From Prorocentrum cordatum (taxonomy: Eukaryota > Sar > Dinophyceae > Prorocentrales > Prorocentraceae): a DNA stretch of 64,000 nt. The notes beneath the pieces are model-generated. The model did not search any database. It saw only the letters and a program-made list of their open reading frames with translations, and had not been told where the DNA came from. This document shows, in pieces, positions 33,537-44,223 of the stretch. The stretch is from contig CAUYUJ010015727.1 in assembly GCA_963575745.1 (NCBI GenBank), positions 215,820 through 279,819 on the forward strand, given 5' to 3'. Made by a program: the position numbers and the translations under genes. Position 1 is the stretch's first letter. The number at the start of each line of letters is the position of its first letter.

Positions 33537-34785
33537 TCACTTCTTAGCACGGGCGGAGGCGATGAGGCCGCGGAGTTGCTCGCGGCTGAGGCCCTTGCCA
33601 TCGCCATCGGGAGCCAGCAGTTCAGCAGCCAAGGCCGTCTCCAGCACATCGTGCATCGCTTCGACGGCGGCGGCCGCCTCGTCCTGGCTGGCGAGGACCT
33701 CTACGACGGAGGCTTCGGCGCCTGGTGGCGCGGCGCCGCGTGCGCTTGGGGCGCCGCCCCGCGGTGGCTCCGTAGGGGCGCCGCCGCCGCAGGGCCCAGG
33801 AGGCGCGGCGGCGTTGGCGGTCTCCTGTTTGCCCCACGCCTCGACGGGCTGCACCGCGGCGGTGACCTCGGACGGGGCCCAGCCCACCGCGGCCTTAAGG
33901 AAGATCCGCCCGCGCTCGGCGGGCGTGGCCGCCTTGGACGCGAGGTCCGTCAGGTGGGCCGCCGCCACCGCCTGCATCGCAGCGGGTTCTTCCTCGGCGA
34001 TGGCGAGCGGGGCGGCCTTGCACTTGGTAGCCAGCTCATGCTCGGCCACGCTGCGCTTGCCAAGCTCGCCCAGCTTGACGTCGATCGCCCGCAGCTGTTC
34101 GTGCGGTGGCTTGGCCTGGCACCGCTTTTCTTGGAGCCGCGACATCTCGCTGCGGTGGGATGCAAGGAGCTAGGCCATGGCCGCATCCGAGCTGCCCAGG
34201 CCCTCCACCTTCGAGATGAGAGCCCGCAGCTCCGCCAGCCTGTCGCCGCCGCATGTCTCCCCCTCGGCAGCGGTGCCCGCGGCGGCCGAGGCGTCCCCAG
34301 CGCTGCAGCGCCTTATTCTCTTATTTGAGGCTGTCGAGCCCGCGCCGCAGGGCATTGAGGTCCCTGGGGGGAGTGCCAGCGGCGGCCCCCCCGCGCTGCC
34401 CGCGCGACGCCGAGGCAGGGGTGGAGCGCGGCCGCGCCCACGGGGACCGCTGGGAGCCGCACGAGCGGCAGGTAGGCCGCGATGCTCAGTTGCCCGTGGC
34501 CCCGCAGAGGCAATTCCAGGCCGCCTTGCTTCCGCCGCCCGTGCCGTCGTGGCCCCCCATCCTGCCTGGCGAGAAGCCGCTGTGGCCCGACAAGAGGTTG
34601 GCTCCCGCCGCCAGACGCTCGTGGAGGCGCTCGCTCTCCTTGCCAGCCCCGGCCGCCAGCAGCAGACGCTCCCGCTGACGATCACGGCGGGCGCGGTGGT
34701 GGTTGGCAGACTCGCGCACCGTGTTTGCGTTGGTCTCAGCGCGAGATGCCCGCGTCGGCCTGGCTGACGCGCCCAACGCCCTCAA
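33537..34785 (-). pseudogene. LINE-C ORF1-like region with zinc ribbon
   Basis: In one frame from 34785, AAWNCLCGATGN is followed directly by a TGA and then ASRPTCRSCGSQRS. The joined pattern W-x-C-x-C-G...C-x2-C-G is a zinc ribbon, and the stop replaces one codon between its halves. The frame then shifts between about 34450 and 34350 to LAELRALISKVEGLGSSDAAMA, hits a TAG at about 34170, and continues past it in the same frame as 33537-34145 (MSRLQEKRCQAKPP...), a helical Glu/Ala-rich stretch of 202 codons. This resembles a retroelement nucleic-acid-binding ORF. The ribbon is visible; the ORF1 role is inference. Confidence 0.55.
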
Positions 34786-34789
34786 GCCA

Positions 34790-34892
34790 AAACTGTGGTG
34801 GTGGTGGTGATGGTGATGGTGATGATGATGATAATGATGCTGATGATGATGCTGATGATGATGATGATGGTGGTGATGATGATGATGATGGC

Positions 34893-34959
<67 letters not shown>

Positions 34960-35395
34960 ATGCTGATGATGATGATGATGTTGATGATGACGATGGCGAT
35001 ACTGATGATGATGATGACGATGACGATGATGATGCTGATGCTGATGCTGATGCTGATGCTGATGCTGTTGATGATACTAATGAAGATGAAGATGGTGATG
35101 ACGAGGTTGATGATGATGATGATGGTGGTGGTGATGATGATGGTGATGGTGCTGTTGATGATGTAAGTGTTGATGCTGGCGATGACGATGATAACTTGGT
35201 GATGATGATGTTGCTGCTGCTGCTGCTGATGTCGATGCTGCTGCTACTGCTGCCGATGATGATGTTGATGATGATACTGATGACGACGATGATGATTCTG
35301 ATGATGATGCTGATGATCATGTTGCTGATGGTGTTGGTGATGATGATTGCGATGGTGATCGTGATGGCGATGGCGATGATGATGATTCATTCATT
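34790..35395. repeat. (GAT)n microsatellite array
   Basis: GAT/ATG triplets with GCT, GTT and GGT variants. Directly adjoins the 5' end of LINE-C. Confidence 0.95.
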
Positions 35396-35648
35396 CATTC
35401 ACATCACTTGCGCCGATTCCTGAGTTCGCATAGCTAGGCACAAACAGCTCCAGCTCGAATATGTTACCATAAACCGGGGTTACGTCCCCGCTTTTTGCGG
35501 TCACAGCACCCCGACTCTATGTGGAGGTCTCGCAGCCGACGGGCCCGATAGGGCCCCAGCCTGAGACCCACAACCTCTGACGTGTAGAGAGGTCGAGGGG
35601 ATCACACCAGAAAAGCACGGGACCATCACATTTGATATCGATATCACA
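35396..35648. other. Short spacer
   Basis: Non-repetitive 250 bp between two GAT arrays. No gene recognised. Confidence 0.4.
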
Positions 35649-35649
35649 T

Positions 35650-35747
35650 TCTAGTTGATGCTGAGGATGTTGAAAATGATGTGGATGATGAAGATGATGA
35701 TGTTTATGATGATGATGCTGATGATGATGATGATGATGGTGTTGAGA

Positions 35748-35804
<57 letters not shown>

Positions 35805-35958
35805 TTGTCGACGATGATGATGATGATTGTTATGTTCATGCGAATGATAATGTTGATGTTGATGATGATGCTTATGATGATGCTGATGATGCTGATGATG
35901 ATGATGATGATGTTAATGAAGCTGTTGTTGCTGATGATGATGATGATAATGATGACGG

Positions 35959-35993
<35 letters not shown>

Positions 35994-36012
35994 CTGATGC
36001 TGATGCTGATGC

Positions 36013-36054
<42 letters not shown>

Positions 36055-36092
36055 TGATGATTATGATGATGGTGGCGGTGATGATGATGAGA
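35650..36092. repeat. (GAT)n microsatellite array
   Basis: GAT triplets with GCT and GTT variants. Confidence 0.95.
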
Positions 36093-36770
36093 ATGCGTTC
36101 CAGGAATTCCAAGGCTTCTTATTGTTCCTCGCGGTTTCCAGAAGGGAGTGCCGCTAGATGTTCCAGGATTTCCGGTACGAATCCGGAGCGAGTCGCACCA
36201 CCTCGTCATTCTCGCCCTGCTGCCCCCATGCGGGGTCAAAGGTCCCAGTCGTTCCACGCCTGAGAAACGAACCTCGAGGATCGAGGTTCTGTAGGGCAAG
36301 TTCACGCGGCGATGGCGCGCTTGCGACGCCTGCGAAGGCGTTCAAGGTTGAATTCTGCGACGCGGAAGCACCAAGGGACACGGTAACGCCTTTGGACCCT
36401 ACGGCATTCAACCTTGAACCATCGGGGCCGCGATCGATCCAAGGCTGGACGATCGACGCGGTGTCGAAAGCCTCTGCCCGTGCCGACGCCGCGCGAACCT
36501 CCCGCAGGGCCTTTCGCGCTTCTTGGGGCCGCTCTTCGGGAGGCCCTTCGCTGCCACGTCCGGGTTTTCCCTTCGGAGCTCCCCGGCCGAGGCGCACCTT
36601 CGGAGAATCGGCGGCAGTGTGACGGGTACGCTCGCTGATGGGTATTTTGGAAAGTTGCCGGAAGTTGCCACCTTAGGGCTTTTTCCTGGCATTGCAGCGT
36701 TGCCCACATCGGGGAGGGGTGGGTTCGCCGGGCCGCTGGCCAAAGGGCCCTTCATGTGCACGAACGAAAT
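36093..36770. other. No gene recognised; overlapping open frames on both strands
   Basis: Frames of about 150 codons are open on plus (36158-36622) and minus (36154-36597). A short inverted repeat GTTCAAGGTTGAATTC / GCATTCAACCTTGAAC lies at 36338-36421. No domain supports either frame. Confidence 0.4.
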
Positions 36771-36774
36771 GGGC

Positions 36775-36947
36775 ACGGAAAGAATGGGCACAATGCCCAA
36801 CAGTGGATTTTGTTCATTTTGAACAGGACTCGCTGTCCACGCCGCCGCGGCCTGTGTCCATTCGAGACAGAAGGCCGCATGCCCAACAGCGGCCAGTGTT
36901 GGTTTGGGAAAACAATTGTTGTTGGGCATTGTGCCCATTCTTTCCGT
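36775..36947. mobile_element. MITE family D copy 1 (173 bp, perfect terminal repeats)
   Basis: The first 27 bp (beginning ACGGAAAGAATGGGCACAAT) are the exact reverse complement of the last 27 bp. Internal sequence (GAGACAGAAGGCCGC, TGCCCAACAGCGGC, AATTGTTGTTGG) recurs in a diverged copy at 53674-53855. Perfect arms in this copy suggest relative youth. Confidence 0.9.
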
Positions 36948-37049
36948 ACATATTTCGGGCGTCCAAATTTCAGTGGAGTCCCCGTTAGAGGGGCGCCGAG
37001 AGATGTCCAGGGCCAGAGGTCGGGTTTCGAGAGGAGGACCCTGACTTCG

Positions 37050-37197
37050 GTCGGGCATGTCCCTCTACAGGAGGAATATTCAGGAATAGTAAAAAAGAGT
37101 CGAGTGACGATTTGTCGCGCTCTTCTGCTTAATGTTTGAATATGTTCTGACTTGTTTTTCTCCTTCCACAGCCCGCCTGCAGTAGGACTTGCCCGAC
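37050..37197. mobile_element. MITE family E copy 1 (148 bp)
   Basis: Starts GTCGGGCATGTCCCTCTACA and ends with an imperfect reverse complement (AGTAGGACTTGCCCGAC). Copies also at 38752-38901 and, cut by the window end, 63963-64000. The interior is AT-richer. Confidence 0.8.
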
Positions 37198-37199
37198 CT

Positions 37200-37395
37200 A
37201 AACCCAGAGACACCCTCCCAGGGTCCACTTCGATCCGGTACGAGATCGGTTTCGGCCCAGTCTCGATACGATTCAGATCCGATGTTCCGACGGTCCGATG
37301 CGGTCCGATGCTTGCATGGCGGTTATGTGCATCTTGGCGCAGCCGACCCGATGCGATTCCGATTCCGTGCCGACGCATGCAGGTGGCACGAGAGA
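37200..37395. repeat. Degenerate CGATTCCGA-type repeats, copy 2
   Basis: Aligns over about 100 bp with 16705-16800, including CCGACGGT.CGATGCGG and CGATTCCGATTCCGTGCCGA. Confidence 0.55.
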
Positions 37396-37472
37396 GCGTT
37401 TCTTTCTTCAGGTATCAATCTCAGCACTGGCCTTCAGGACCTTCTTCCCTCCTCACGCGCAGGGGGTGTATC

Positions 37473-37625
37473 GAAGAAGAAAACGACGCCATATACATAA
37501 ACTTTGAGCGGTCCGCGCGGATTTCTTGGATCCGCGCTGGGCCCCCCTGGCGGCACCTCCTGCGCTCCGTGCGCCAGGGAGGGGGGTCCAGCGCAGGTCC
37601 AAGAAATCCGCGCGGAGCGCCAATA
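37473..37625. mobile_element. Foldback element family F copy 1
   Basis: Core arms TCCGCGCGGATTTCTTGGAT..CGCTGG (37511-37540) and the reverse complement at 37588-37616 form a long hairpin. The outer left arm (GAAGAAGAAAACGACGCCAT) is present but its right partner is replaced, so this copy is truncated on the right. Confidence 0.85.
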
Positions 37626-37649
37626 CAGGCCTCGGAAAAAATTAGCGAA

Positions 37650-38085
37650 CACTCATGCCACATTCATCTGTGAACGCCTCCCCCTTCCCCCAATGTTCAA
37701 AGTTGGCGGTGGGTCTGATGAATTGCACCTCGACCGCAGTCTCCCCCCCGCGTGCCAACTTTGAGTTTGGGGGGGAAGGGGGGTGTTCACTAATTGTTTC
37801 CCTCTACCGTAGTTTATGTTTATGCCTTTTTCCCTCTGCCAGTGCAAGCAAGCGGGGGAGGATGGGGGATGGGGGAGATCTGGTGGCGTCGGTGGTCCGA
37901 GATTGCGGGTGCTGTCCGAGGTGGCCCTCGCTCGGAGGCGTCAGGCGTGGCCCTTGTTTGGAATGCCTCAGGTGGCCGACCCGTGCGGCGGTTACGGCGG
38001 TGGCGCGAGTCCGCTGGGGCCGTGGCACGACCTCGCCGTCGCGGCGTGCATCTTCTGACGGGCCAATTGTCCACCACCGCTACCA
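37650..38085. other. No gene recognised
   Basis: Contains a duplicated-inverted TTCAAAGTTGGCGG / CCAACTTTGAGTTTGG pair (37693, 37755) and otherwise unique sequence. Confidence 0.4.
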
Positions 38086-38103
38086 TGGGAGATCCTCCTC
38101 CTT

Positions 38104-38135
<32 letters not shown>

Positions 38136-38335
38136 TCTCCTCCCCCACCTCCTCCTCCTCCTCCCCCAACCTGCCCCTCTGGTTCGTCGAGCTCAGGATC
38201 GTCGGCATCCTCCTCCTCATCCTCCTCCTCCGCCTCCTCCTCCTGCCCCCCTGGTTCGTCGAGCTCGTCCTTCTAATCCTCCTCCTCCTCCTCCTCCTCC
38301 TCCTCCTCGTCCTCCTCCTCCTCCTCCTGCCCGGT
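38086..38335. repeat. (CTC)n pyrimidine-rich array
   Basis: CTC triplets with a duplicated CCCCnTGGTTCGTCGAGCTC word (about 38178 and 38246). Confidence 0.9.
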
Positions 38336-38526
38336 GGTGGTGGTGGGAGATCCGCCCGTCATCTTAACGCTCGCTGCGGGCACCGCGGGGCTCTCCTGGC
38401 GGTGGCGGCGGGCCCCGGGCCCCCGCGGGGGCAGCGCCGCCGCTGGGGAACTGTCTGCGCCCCGGGCAGAGGCCCGGGTGCTGGGGCTGCCCCTCTCGAA
38501 GGAGAGCACCCTGCACAGACAGAAGC

Positions 38527-38745
38527 AGTCGAGGGGAAAGCAATCCTTGATTTATGATGTTCCAACCTGCTTTTCAGCCTTGACCGCCAGAACCAGGAAA
38601 GATCGTTTCTGAAGGGTTTTCACGTGTCGGGCCCTGGCAGGCGGTACTCGTCCGACACTGTTTCGATGCTTTTTCTGGGTGCTCGAATTAGTTTCGGGGA
38701 TGTGGTGCTTAAGTACGATGGGAACAACATAACCCCTGACCCGAA
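38527..38745. repeat. Dispersed repeat family G copy 1
   Basis: Aligns with 53038-53250: TATGATGTTCCAACCT, CTTGACC.CCAG, AAGGGTTTTCACGTGTCGGG, GGGTGCTCGAA, CTTAAGTACGATGGGAACAA. MITE E copy 2 starts at its right end. Confidence 0.75.
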
Positions 38746-38751
38746 TAGTAA

Positions 38752-38901
38752 GTCGGGCATGTCCCTCTATAGCAGAAATATTCAAAGTATTCGAAAAATA
38801 GAATGGGACCGACTTTTCGACTATGGTTGGATCTGGTTGAGCATTTTTGAACTATGTTTGAGTTTTCTCCCGAAGCCCGCCTGTAGGAAGACATGCCCGA
38901 C
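38752..38901. mobile_element. MITE family E copy 2 (150 bp)
   Basis: Begins GTCGGGCATGTCCCTCTATA and ends GAAGACATGCCCGAC, with the outer 12 bp of the arms exactly complementary. Confidence 0.82.
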
Positions 38902-39213
38902 CCAACCCCAGTCACACAGTGAAGACGTGACCTCACTTAGGCCCCCGCCTCTGCACTGGGGATCCTACCTGTTTGGGCGGTGTGGTTTGATCCATCCTCA
39001 GAAAAGTCCCCTGCCCCTAATTCAGAGGGCAACAACATATGTACACGTACGCGGTTTGTTTCCGCCGAATTGCGTTTGAACGCGGAGGTTCGTGCACGCA
39101 AGACCGCGGAGGGCGTACATGTACACATGTCGTTGCTCGCTCACTAATGCTGTTGGCCCTCCTCGCTCTGGTCCCCTCCCGAAGGTTCAGGGGCACGCTC
39201 GTTGCTCATCAGC

Positions 39214-39378
39214 TTCGGAGGTCCGCGCGGAGCTCTCCTGGATCGACGTTGGGCCCCTCCGGCGCCGCCTCCCTGGCGCATTCCGCGCGCCGGGGGGAGG
39301 GGTCCAGCGCCGAGGCCAGGAGAGCTCCGACTGGCCTCCCAGAAAGTATATGTTGATGCCGGTTTTTCTCCTTCGACC
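39214..39378. mobile_element. Foldback element family F copy 2
   Basis: Arms GGTCCGCGCGGAGCTCTCCTGG and CCAGGAGAGCTCC. Both arms differ from the other copies in the same way (GAGCTCTCCTGG instead of GATTTCTTGG), keeping the hairpin. Its right outer arm runs to about 39378 and abuts the RING exon. Confidence 0.82.
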
Positions 39379-39379
39379 T

Positions 39380-39633
39380 TCGGGCGGGAGCTATTCGACA
39401 AGCTGTTCTCGCCGGAGGTGGTCCCGGACGAGTCCGCGTGCGTCGTTTGCTTGCTGCCCATGGGCGGCGAGGGTGTTCCGTTCGCTGCCTCTCTCTGCCG
39501 CAGGCTGGGTTGCGGCCACTCCTTTCACTCCGACTGCATCGATCGCTGGTGGTTGCAGACGGGCGACATCAAGCTGAGGTGCCCTGTCTGCAGGCGAGCC
39601 CAGGTACCAGGCGCAACCGAGGTCAGCGTCTGA
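39380..39633 (+). CDS. RING-H2 domain exon, probable E3 ubiquitin ligase fragment
   Basis: The frame ending at the TGA 39631-39633 encodes ESACVVCLLPMGG, then CRRLGCGHSFHSDCIDRWW, then LRCPVCRRAQ. This gives C-x2-C, C-x-H-x2-H-x2-C and C-x2-C, the full set of zinc ligands of a RING-H2 finger, with the Trp after the fourth pair that usually contacts the E2 enzyme. RING-H2 proteins transfer ubiquitin from E2 to substrate. The open frame extends upstream to 39202, but that part lies inside foldback element F, so the true coding part starts at or after about 39380. No membrane segment is visible. The 5' part of the gene is either in upstream exons I cannot identify or lost. Confidence 0.75.
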
Positions 39634-39810
39634 GACCAGAGAGGAGGGACAGCTCACGACATGCAGCACGAGCCTGCCGTACGCTTCCTCGGATGCACGC
39701 CCAAAAGAGGCATTTTTGCTCCCCTGATTCGCGGCCACTCTTCTCAGTCGCCTAGTAGTGGAGACTGTCGTGGAAGCAGGATCGCCTACAGTCTTGAACA
39801 CAATTAAGCT

Positions 39811-39950
39811 TTCGGAGGCCCGCGCGGATTTCTGGGATCTGCGCTGGGGGGGGCCCTCTGAGTGGCGCATCCTGTGCCGCACCTGTCGCGCTCCGCGTGT
39901 CAGGCATAGGGGGTCCAGCGCCGATCCACGAAATCCGCGCGGACCTCCGA
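39811..39950. mobile_element. Foldback element family F copy 3 (140 bp)
   Basis: Starts TTCGGAGGCCCGCGCGGATT and ends AATCCGCGCGGACCTCCGA. Inner sequence shares the GGGGGTCCAGCGC word with other copies. Confidence 0.87.
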
Positions 39951-40084
39951 ATGTTGTCTGCGTGCTTGTTTCTTATTATTTCGCTCGTGTGCCCGGACAC
40001 CCGTGTCCCCATGCCGACCATGTCGTTGCGCCGAGTTGTGTGGCCACAGTTCGGCGGCGAGCGAGGAGGGGAAGTTAGAAGGAG

Positions 40085-40660
40085 AAGGCACTCTCAGAGA
40101 GCGGCGGGGCTTCTCAGAAGCCCTCGCGCCTTCTGAGAGGTGCGCCGCGTCTTCGGGGAAGGCCCCGGAAGCTCCTCGGCAGGCCGGGGGACTTCGGGGG
40201 CCCTCTGAGAAGGCCCGCCACGCCGCCGCATCTGCCGTCTCTCACCGCACCGTGTCGGGAGACCCCCGGGGGCCTTCGTCGGGCGGGGCCGCGGAGCTTC
40301 GGCGGTCGAGCATCGAGGGGTGCTGCAAGCGTTGCAAAAGTTGCCGTCTGTGGAGATTGTCGTCACGGACCTTCTTGGCGTTGCCCAGGAGGCGCATGAA
40401 TGGAGTTCTGTCGCCACCAGCTCAGCAGGCAATCGCGCGTCAGTGTGGAGGCAAATCCACGCCGTGATTGAGTCTCGGGGGGGAGGGCCCGCCCTGTTGT
40501 GCACTGGTGCCCCACCAGGAAGGACCTCGACGATGCTGTTTGCCTAGGGCCTGAGAAGGCTCGGAAGTCCCCCGGCCTTCCCCGAAGACAGACTTAACTT
40601 CTCAGCAGGCGCAAGGGTTCCCGAGAAGTCCCGCCGCCTTCCGAGAAGGCCTCCTCCTCC
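40085..40660. repeat. Inverted repeat of CTTCTGAGAAGGC-type sequence
   Basis: 40091-40220 (GCGGCGGGGCTTCTCAGAAG, CTTCGGGGAAGGCC, GGGGGACTTC) is the approximate reverse complement of 40540-40660. The 320 bp between shows no recognisable gene. Related words recur at 40941-40983 and 43690-43830. Confidence 0.65.
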
Positions 40661-40672
40661 TCGTTGTCCCCC

Positions 40673-40931
40673 CTCCCTGACTCCGGATCCGCCCTACTTT
40701 GGGGAAATTCGTAAGTGGGGCTTGGAATTTCCGCCTTACTTTTCAAGCCCCGCTGATGCCAATGTCCGCCCTACTTTCCTGTTTCTGTTTCTGTTTCTGT
40801 GGATTTCCGCCATATTTTATGTTGGGTGCAGCAATTCCCGCCATACTTCTTCGGCCTCTTATAGGTGGATCTCCGACGCAATTTTAAGCTGGAAAAAAAA
40901 GCCAAAGCAGGGCGGATCCGGAGTCAGAGGG
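40673..40931. mobile_element. MITE family H (259 bp)
   Basis: Terminal inverted repeats of about 30 bp containing TGACTCCGGATCCGCCCT on the left and its reverse complement on the right, with few mismatches. The interior is AT-rich and repeats TTCCGCCnTACTTT about five times. Both sides are flanked by a directly repeated CCCGCCGCC.TCCGAGAAGG segment (40630-40650 and 40950-40970). Confidence 0.82.
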
Positions 40932-40965
40932 AAGGGCTCCCGAGAAGCCCCGCCGCCCTCCGAGA

Positions 40966-41455
40966 AGGCCTCCTCCTCCTCCTCCTCCTCCTCCTCCTCC
41001 TCCTCCTCCTCGTTTGTCCCTCCTCCCTCCTCCTCCTCCTCCTCCTCCTCCTCCTCCTCCTCCTCCTCGTTGTCCCTCCTCCCTCCTCCTCCTCCTCCTC
41101 CTCCTCCTCCTCCTCCTCCTCCTCCTCCTCCTCCTCCTCCTCCTCCGCCTCCTCCTCCTCCTCCTCCTCCTCCTCCTCCTCCTCCTCCTCCTCCTCGTCG
41201 TCCCCCCCCCGCCGGCCGCCGACCGGGGGGGCAGCAGCGGCGGGGTGAGGGGGGGGGGGCGCCGCTGCCGCCCTGGGTCTGCTGCCGCTGGGCCAGAGCA
41301 CCTGCTCGCCGAGGGCCTGCGCGGGGGCCCCCCAAGGGGCGAGGTGGAGCCGAGCTCGGGGAGCCTCCTCCTCCTCCTCCTCCTTCTCCTCCTCCTCCTC
41401 CTCCTCCGCCTCCTCCTCCGCCTCCTCCTCCTCCTCCTCCCTCTCCTCCCCTTTT
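40966..41455. repeat. (CTC)n arrays with duplicated 78-bp segment
   Basis: CTC triplets at 40966-41200 and 41365-41450. A non-repeat segment GGGCCAGAGCAC.TGCTCGCC ... GAGCCGAGCTCGGGGAGCCTC occurs at 41288-41366 and again at 41469-41547 at high identity. Confidence 0.9.
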
Positions 41456-41549
41456 GCGCGGCGCTGCCGTTGGGCCAGAGCACTTGCTCGCCGAGAGCCT
41501 GCGCGGGGGCCTCCCAAGGGGCGAGGTGGAGCCGAGCTCGGGGAGCCTC

Positions 41550-43840
41550 TTGCGCGGCGCCGTGCGTGCACCACGGGCGTGTCGAGGAGCGGGCGGAGGC
41601 TCTGCCCAGGGAGGCGTTTCGTGAGGTCGAGGGGGGGCAGGGGCTCTCGAGAGTCGAGCCGTCGGGAGTCGTGGGGGGGCGCCGCGGACTGGGTGTTCCC
41701 CACGACGTGGGATCCCTTGCTCTTGAGGCTTGCTTGCTAGGGCAGCCAGGATGCATCACCGAATTTGTAGAAAATTCGCTTTGAGTCTGGACTGCAATGT
41801 CCCCCGAAGATTTGACTTTGGGCCAGGCGCGTCAACTCCAGACTCCAGACTGCACGCTCCCTTTGAGAGAGGCGAGGTCTGGACTGGAGCCCCTGGCTGT
41901 TATTTTTGCTCGGTAGCCAACCTCAGACTCAGTACACAGCTAGATCGGCTGAGTTGTGGCGTGGATGTGCGCAAGCGTTTTTTGAATGCATTTTGTCGAT
42001 CCGCTGAATTCTAGTGTCATCGGTCGGAAGCACTGGCAGGGAGGGCAACACAACAGTTGGCAGTTTGTCACAACAGCAGGCAGCAGTTCCAAAGCTAAGT
42101 AGCAGCAAGTCATGCCAACTATCGGGACCAACCACGCAACCTGGGAAAGGTGGCCCCAGCATCCACCCCGAATCGCTCATTCATCCCTGGTCTGGGCATT
42201 GGGGCTCCGCCCTGCCTGGTATCCACGGTGCGCTACCAACAGATAGGCGACAGGCCTCCGAATGAGGAACCGCAAGTTCAGTTCTTGGGAAGGGGGGGGG
42301 GATGCCCATATCGGCGGTGATCGGGCGATTGGGGATCGTTGTTCCCCCCCTGAGCCTGTCCCCTCGTTCTGGCGTCCCGCACGAGCGTTTCAATCACCGC
42401 ATCGCCACGTAAGCGCGATGAGGCAGCGCTGGCAAGACTTTTGCCTTGTCTCTGGGCCGTGCAACGAGGCCACACGACGCCCTTTGCTTCTTCGACGAAC
42501 TTCAGGTTGAACGTCGGCGCGCAATCATCGCCCTTGGCTGCACTGCGGGGGAAAGACATGGAAAGAAGTCAGTTTTCAAGACGGCGGCGGTGCTGGCTTA
42601 TCTTCGAGTGCTCATCCAGTCCAGCCCGTCCCGTTTGCCCGGCTTGCCCCGCCAGCCCAGCCAGTCAGCTTGGCCAGCTTGGTTCCAAACGGACTAACGC
42701 TTCACGTGTCCCACCAGCCCATCCATAAACGATGCCCAGCCGAGTTGCTCGGATCAGGGAGATGTAGGAGAAGCAGTGGAACAAAGAGGCGGGGCAGCCG
42801 TCAAACAACATCTTGACACCAGCCTGAGCAAACCCAGTTTCGCGGCTTTTTCGACACGGGAGGTCATTGATGGTTCATGCGGGTTATCTTGGGATCTTCT
42901 CGGGCCCACTTTGGAGGTCTGTTGGGGCCCTCTTTTAGGATTTCTTCGGGCCCCGTCGGGCATCTCCCGTGCCCTCTTGGGAGACCATGAAGGGCAACAT
43001 CGATCAAACAAGGGGGCGCCACTATTCAGTTAGTGTCCACCCTACAAAGCCTGAGCAAATCGCATCTCGGGACGCTCTTGGGGTGCTCATGGGGCCGTCG
43101 TGGCGCACTTTGCGACCAACCCGTGGCTTCTGGGGCTCTCTCGAGAGATATTGGCACCAGCTTGAGGCCCCAACGGCGCGTCGGAAGCGAACAGGCGAGA
43201 AGGCTAATATGTTGCTGTTCACTTGTAGTTACACGTTGATGCAGATGCTTCTGCATGAGTTTGGCCTCTCCGAGGTTCCACTTGCAGTCGTCTTGGGGCC
43301 TCTGTTGTCATGATGAAAGCCTTATAATGCCAATTTGGACCAGATTGTGTCACCTTGGAGGTGCATCGGCAGATGTTACCACCTTGAAGCCATGTTGACC
43401 CAAAGACCTGCCAATGATGCTTCTGGAAGAGCCAATATCATTGATCTTGATGTTCTGAAGGGGCGGCAACAATCAGCGTCCCCCGTCCAGGCTCGAAACA
43501 TCGACTGTTGGGACGCTCTAGCGAGACTGCTGGGGCGCTCCTGGGAGCTCTTGTGGCCGTCTTGGCGCCCTTATGACCACCCCTTCGGGCTCTCTCAGGC
43601 GATCTTGGAGCCACCTCGAGTACTCAGAAGGCCATCGCAAGCGAAGAGGCGAGAATGCCTAAATCAGCTAACAAGCATTATGTCTCGGGGGCGGGCCGTT
43701 TCAGAAGGTTCGGAAAGCCTCGGGTTTTCTGAGAAGTTCTTGGAGCTTCCCCCGAATACACAGAACACGCTCAAATGGCTCGAGGGCTCTTGAGAAGGCC
43801 CGCCGCCTTCTGAGAAGGACTTTCCCTTCTCACTTCCCCC
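41550..43840. other. No gene recognised
   Basis: About 2.3 kb of mixed sequence. A minus frame at 42278-42559 (MSFPRSAAKGDDCAPTFNLK...) has balanced composition but no recognisable family. Degenerate TTGGGGCC/CTTCTCGGGCCC words occur at 42880-43140 and 43500-43620, and a CTTCTGAGAAGGC cluster at 43690-43830. Confidence 0.4.
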
Positions 43841-44112
43841 CCATTGCGCGCCGCCGACACTCGGCATCTGAACAGCTTGAGCGCCACCCGACCAGGCGCC
43901 CGGCGAGTCCACGACTGGACACCTGACGGGCGGAGAGCCCGCGGGCGCCCTCTGAGCCCGTGAGGGCACGTAGCCGCGCGCGCGCAGCTCGTTTTTCAGC
44001 GACCGTTCCGTTCCGTTCCGACCAGGCGCCCGCTGCCGACGTGCCCCGGCAGCCGCAAGTACCGCCGCCGATGGCAGCCTGGCCGCAGGCGGGCGCGGGG
44101 CCTGGCCGCGTC

Positions 44113-44189
44113 GGCCGTGCGGCGCACGTCGCCCCAGCCGCCGCACGCCGCCGCCGCCGCCGCCGCCGAAGCCGCCGTCGCCCGTCGCG

Positions 44190-44223
<34 letters not shown>

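Larger units (their letters stand above)
29206..34785 (-). mobile_element. LINE-C, near full-length degenerate non-LTR element
   Basis: Read on the minus strand from 34785 to 29206 the domain order is zinc-ribbon ORF, endonuclease, reverse transcriptase, RNase H, C-terminal Cys motif. The reading frame changes at least six times and contains in-frame stops, so the element is dead. Very GC-rich and bounded on both sides by (GAT)n arrays. At its 5' edge is TTTTGGCTTGAG, 10 of 12 matches to the 3' half of the spliced leader, which may be chance. Individual domains are listed separately. Confidence 0.75.

Noticed and set aside
36154-36622. Overlapping sense/antisense genes of about 150 codons
   Set aside because: Neither frame shows a domain or codon pattern better than the other; GC-rich DNA is often open in both.
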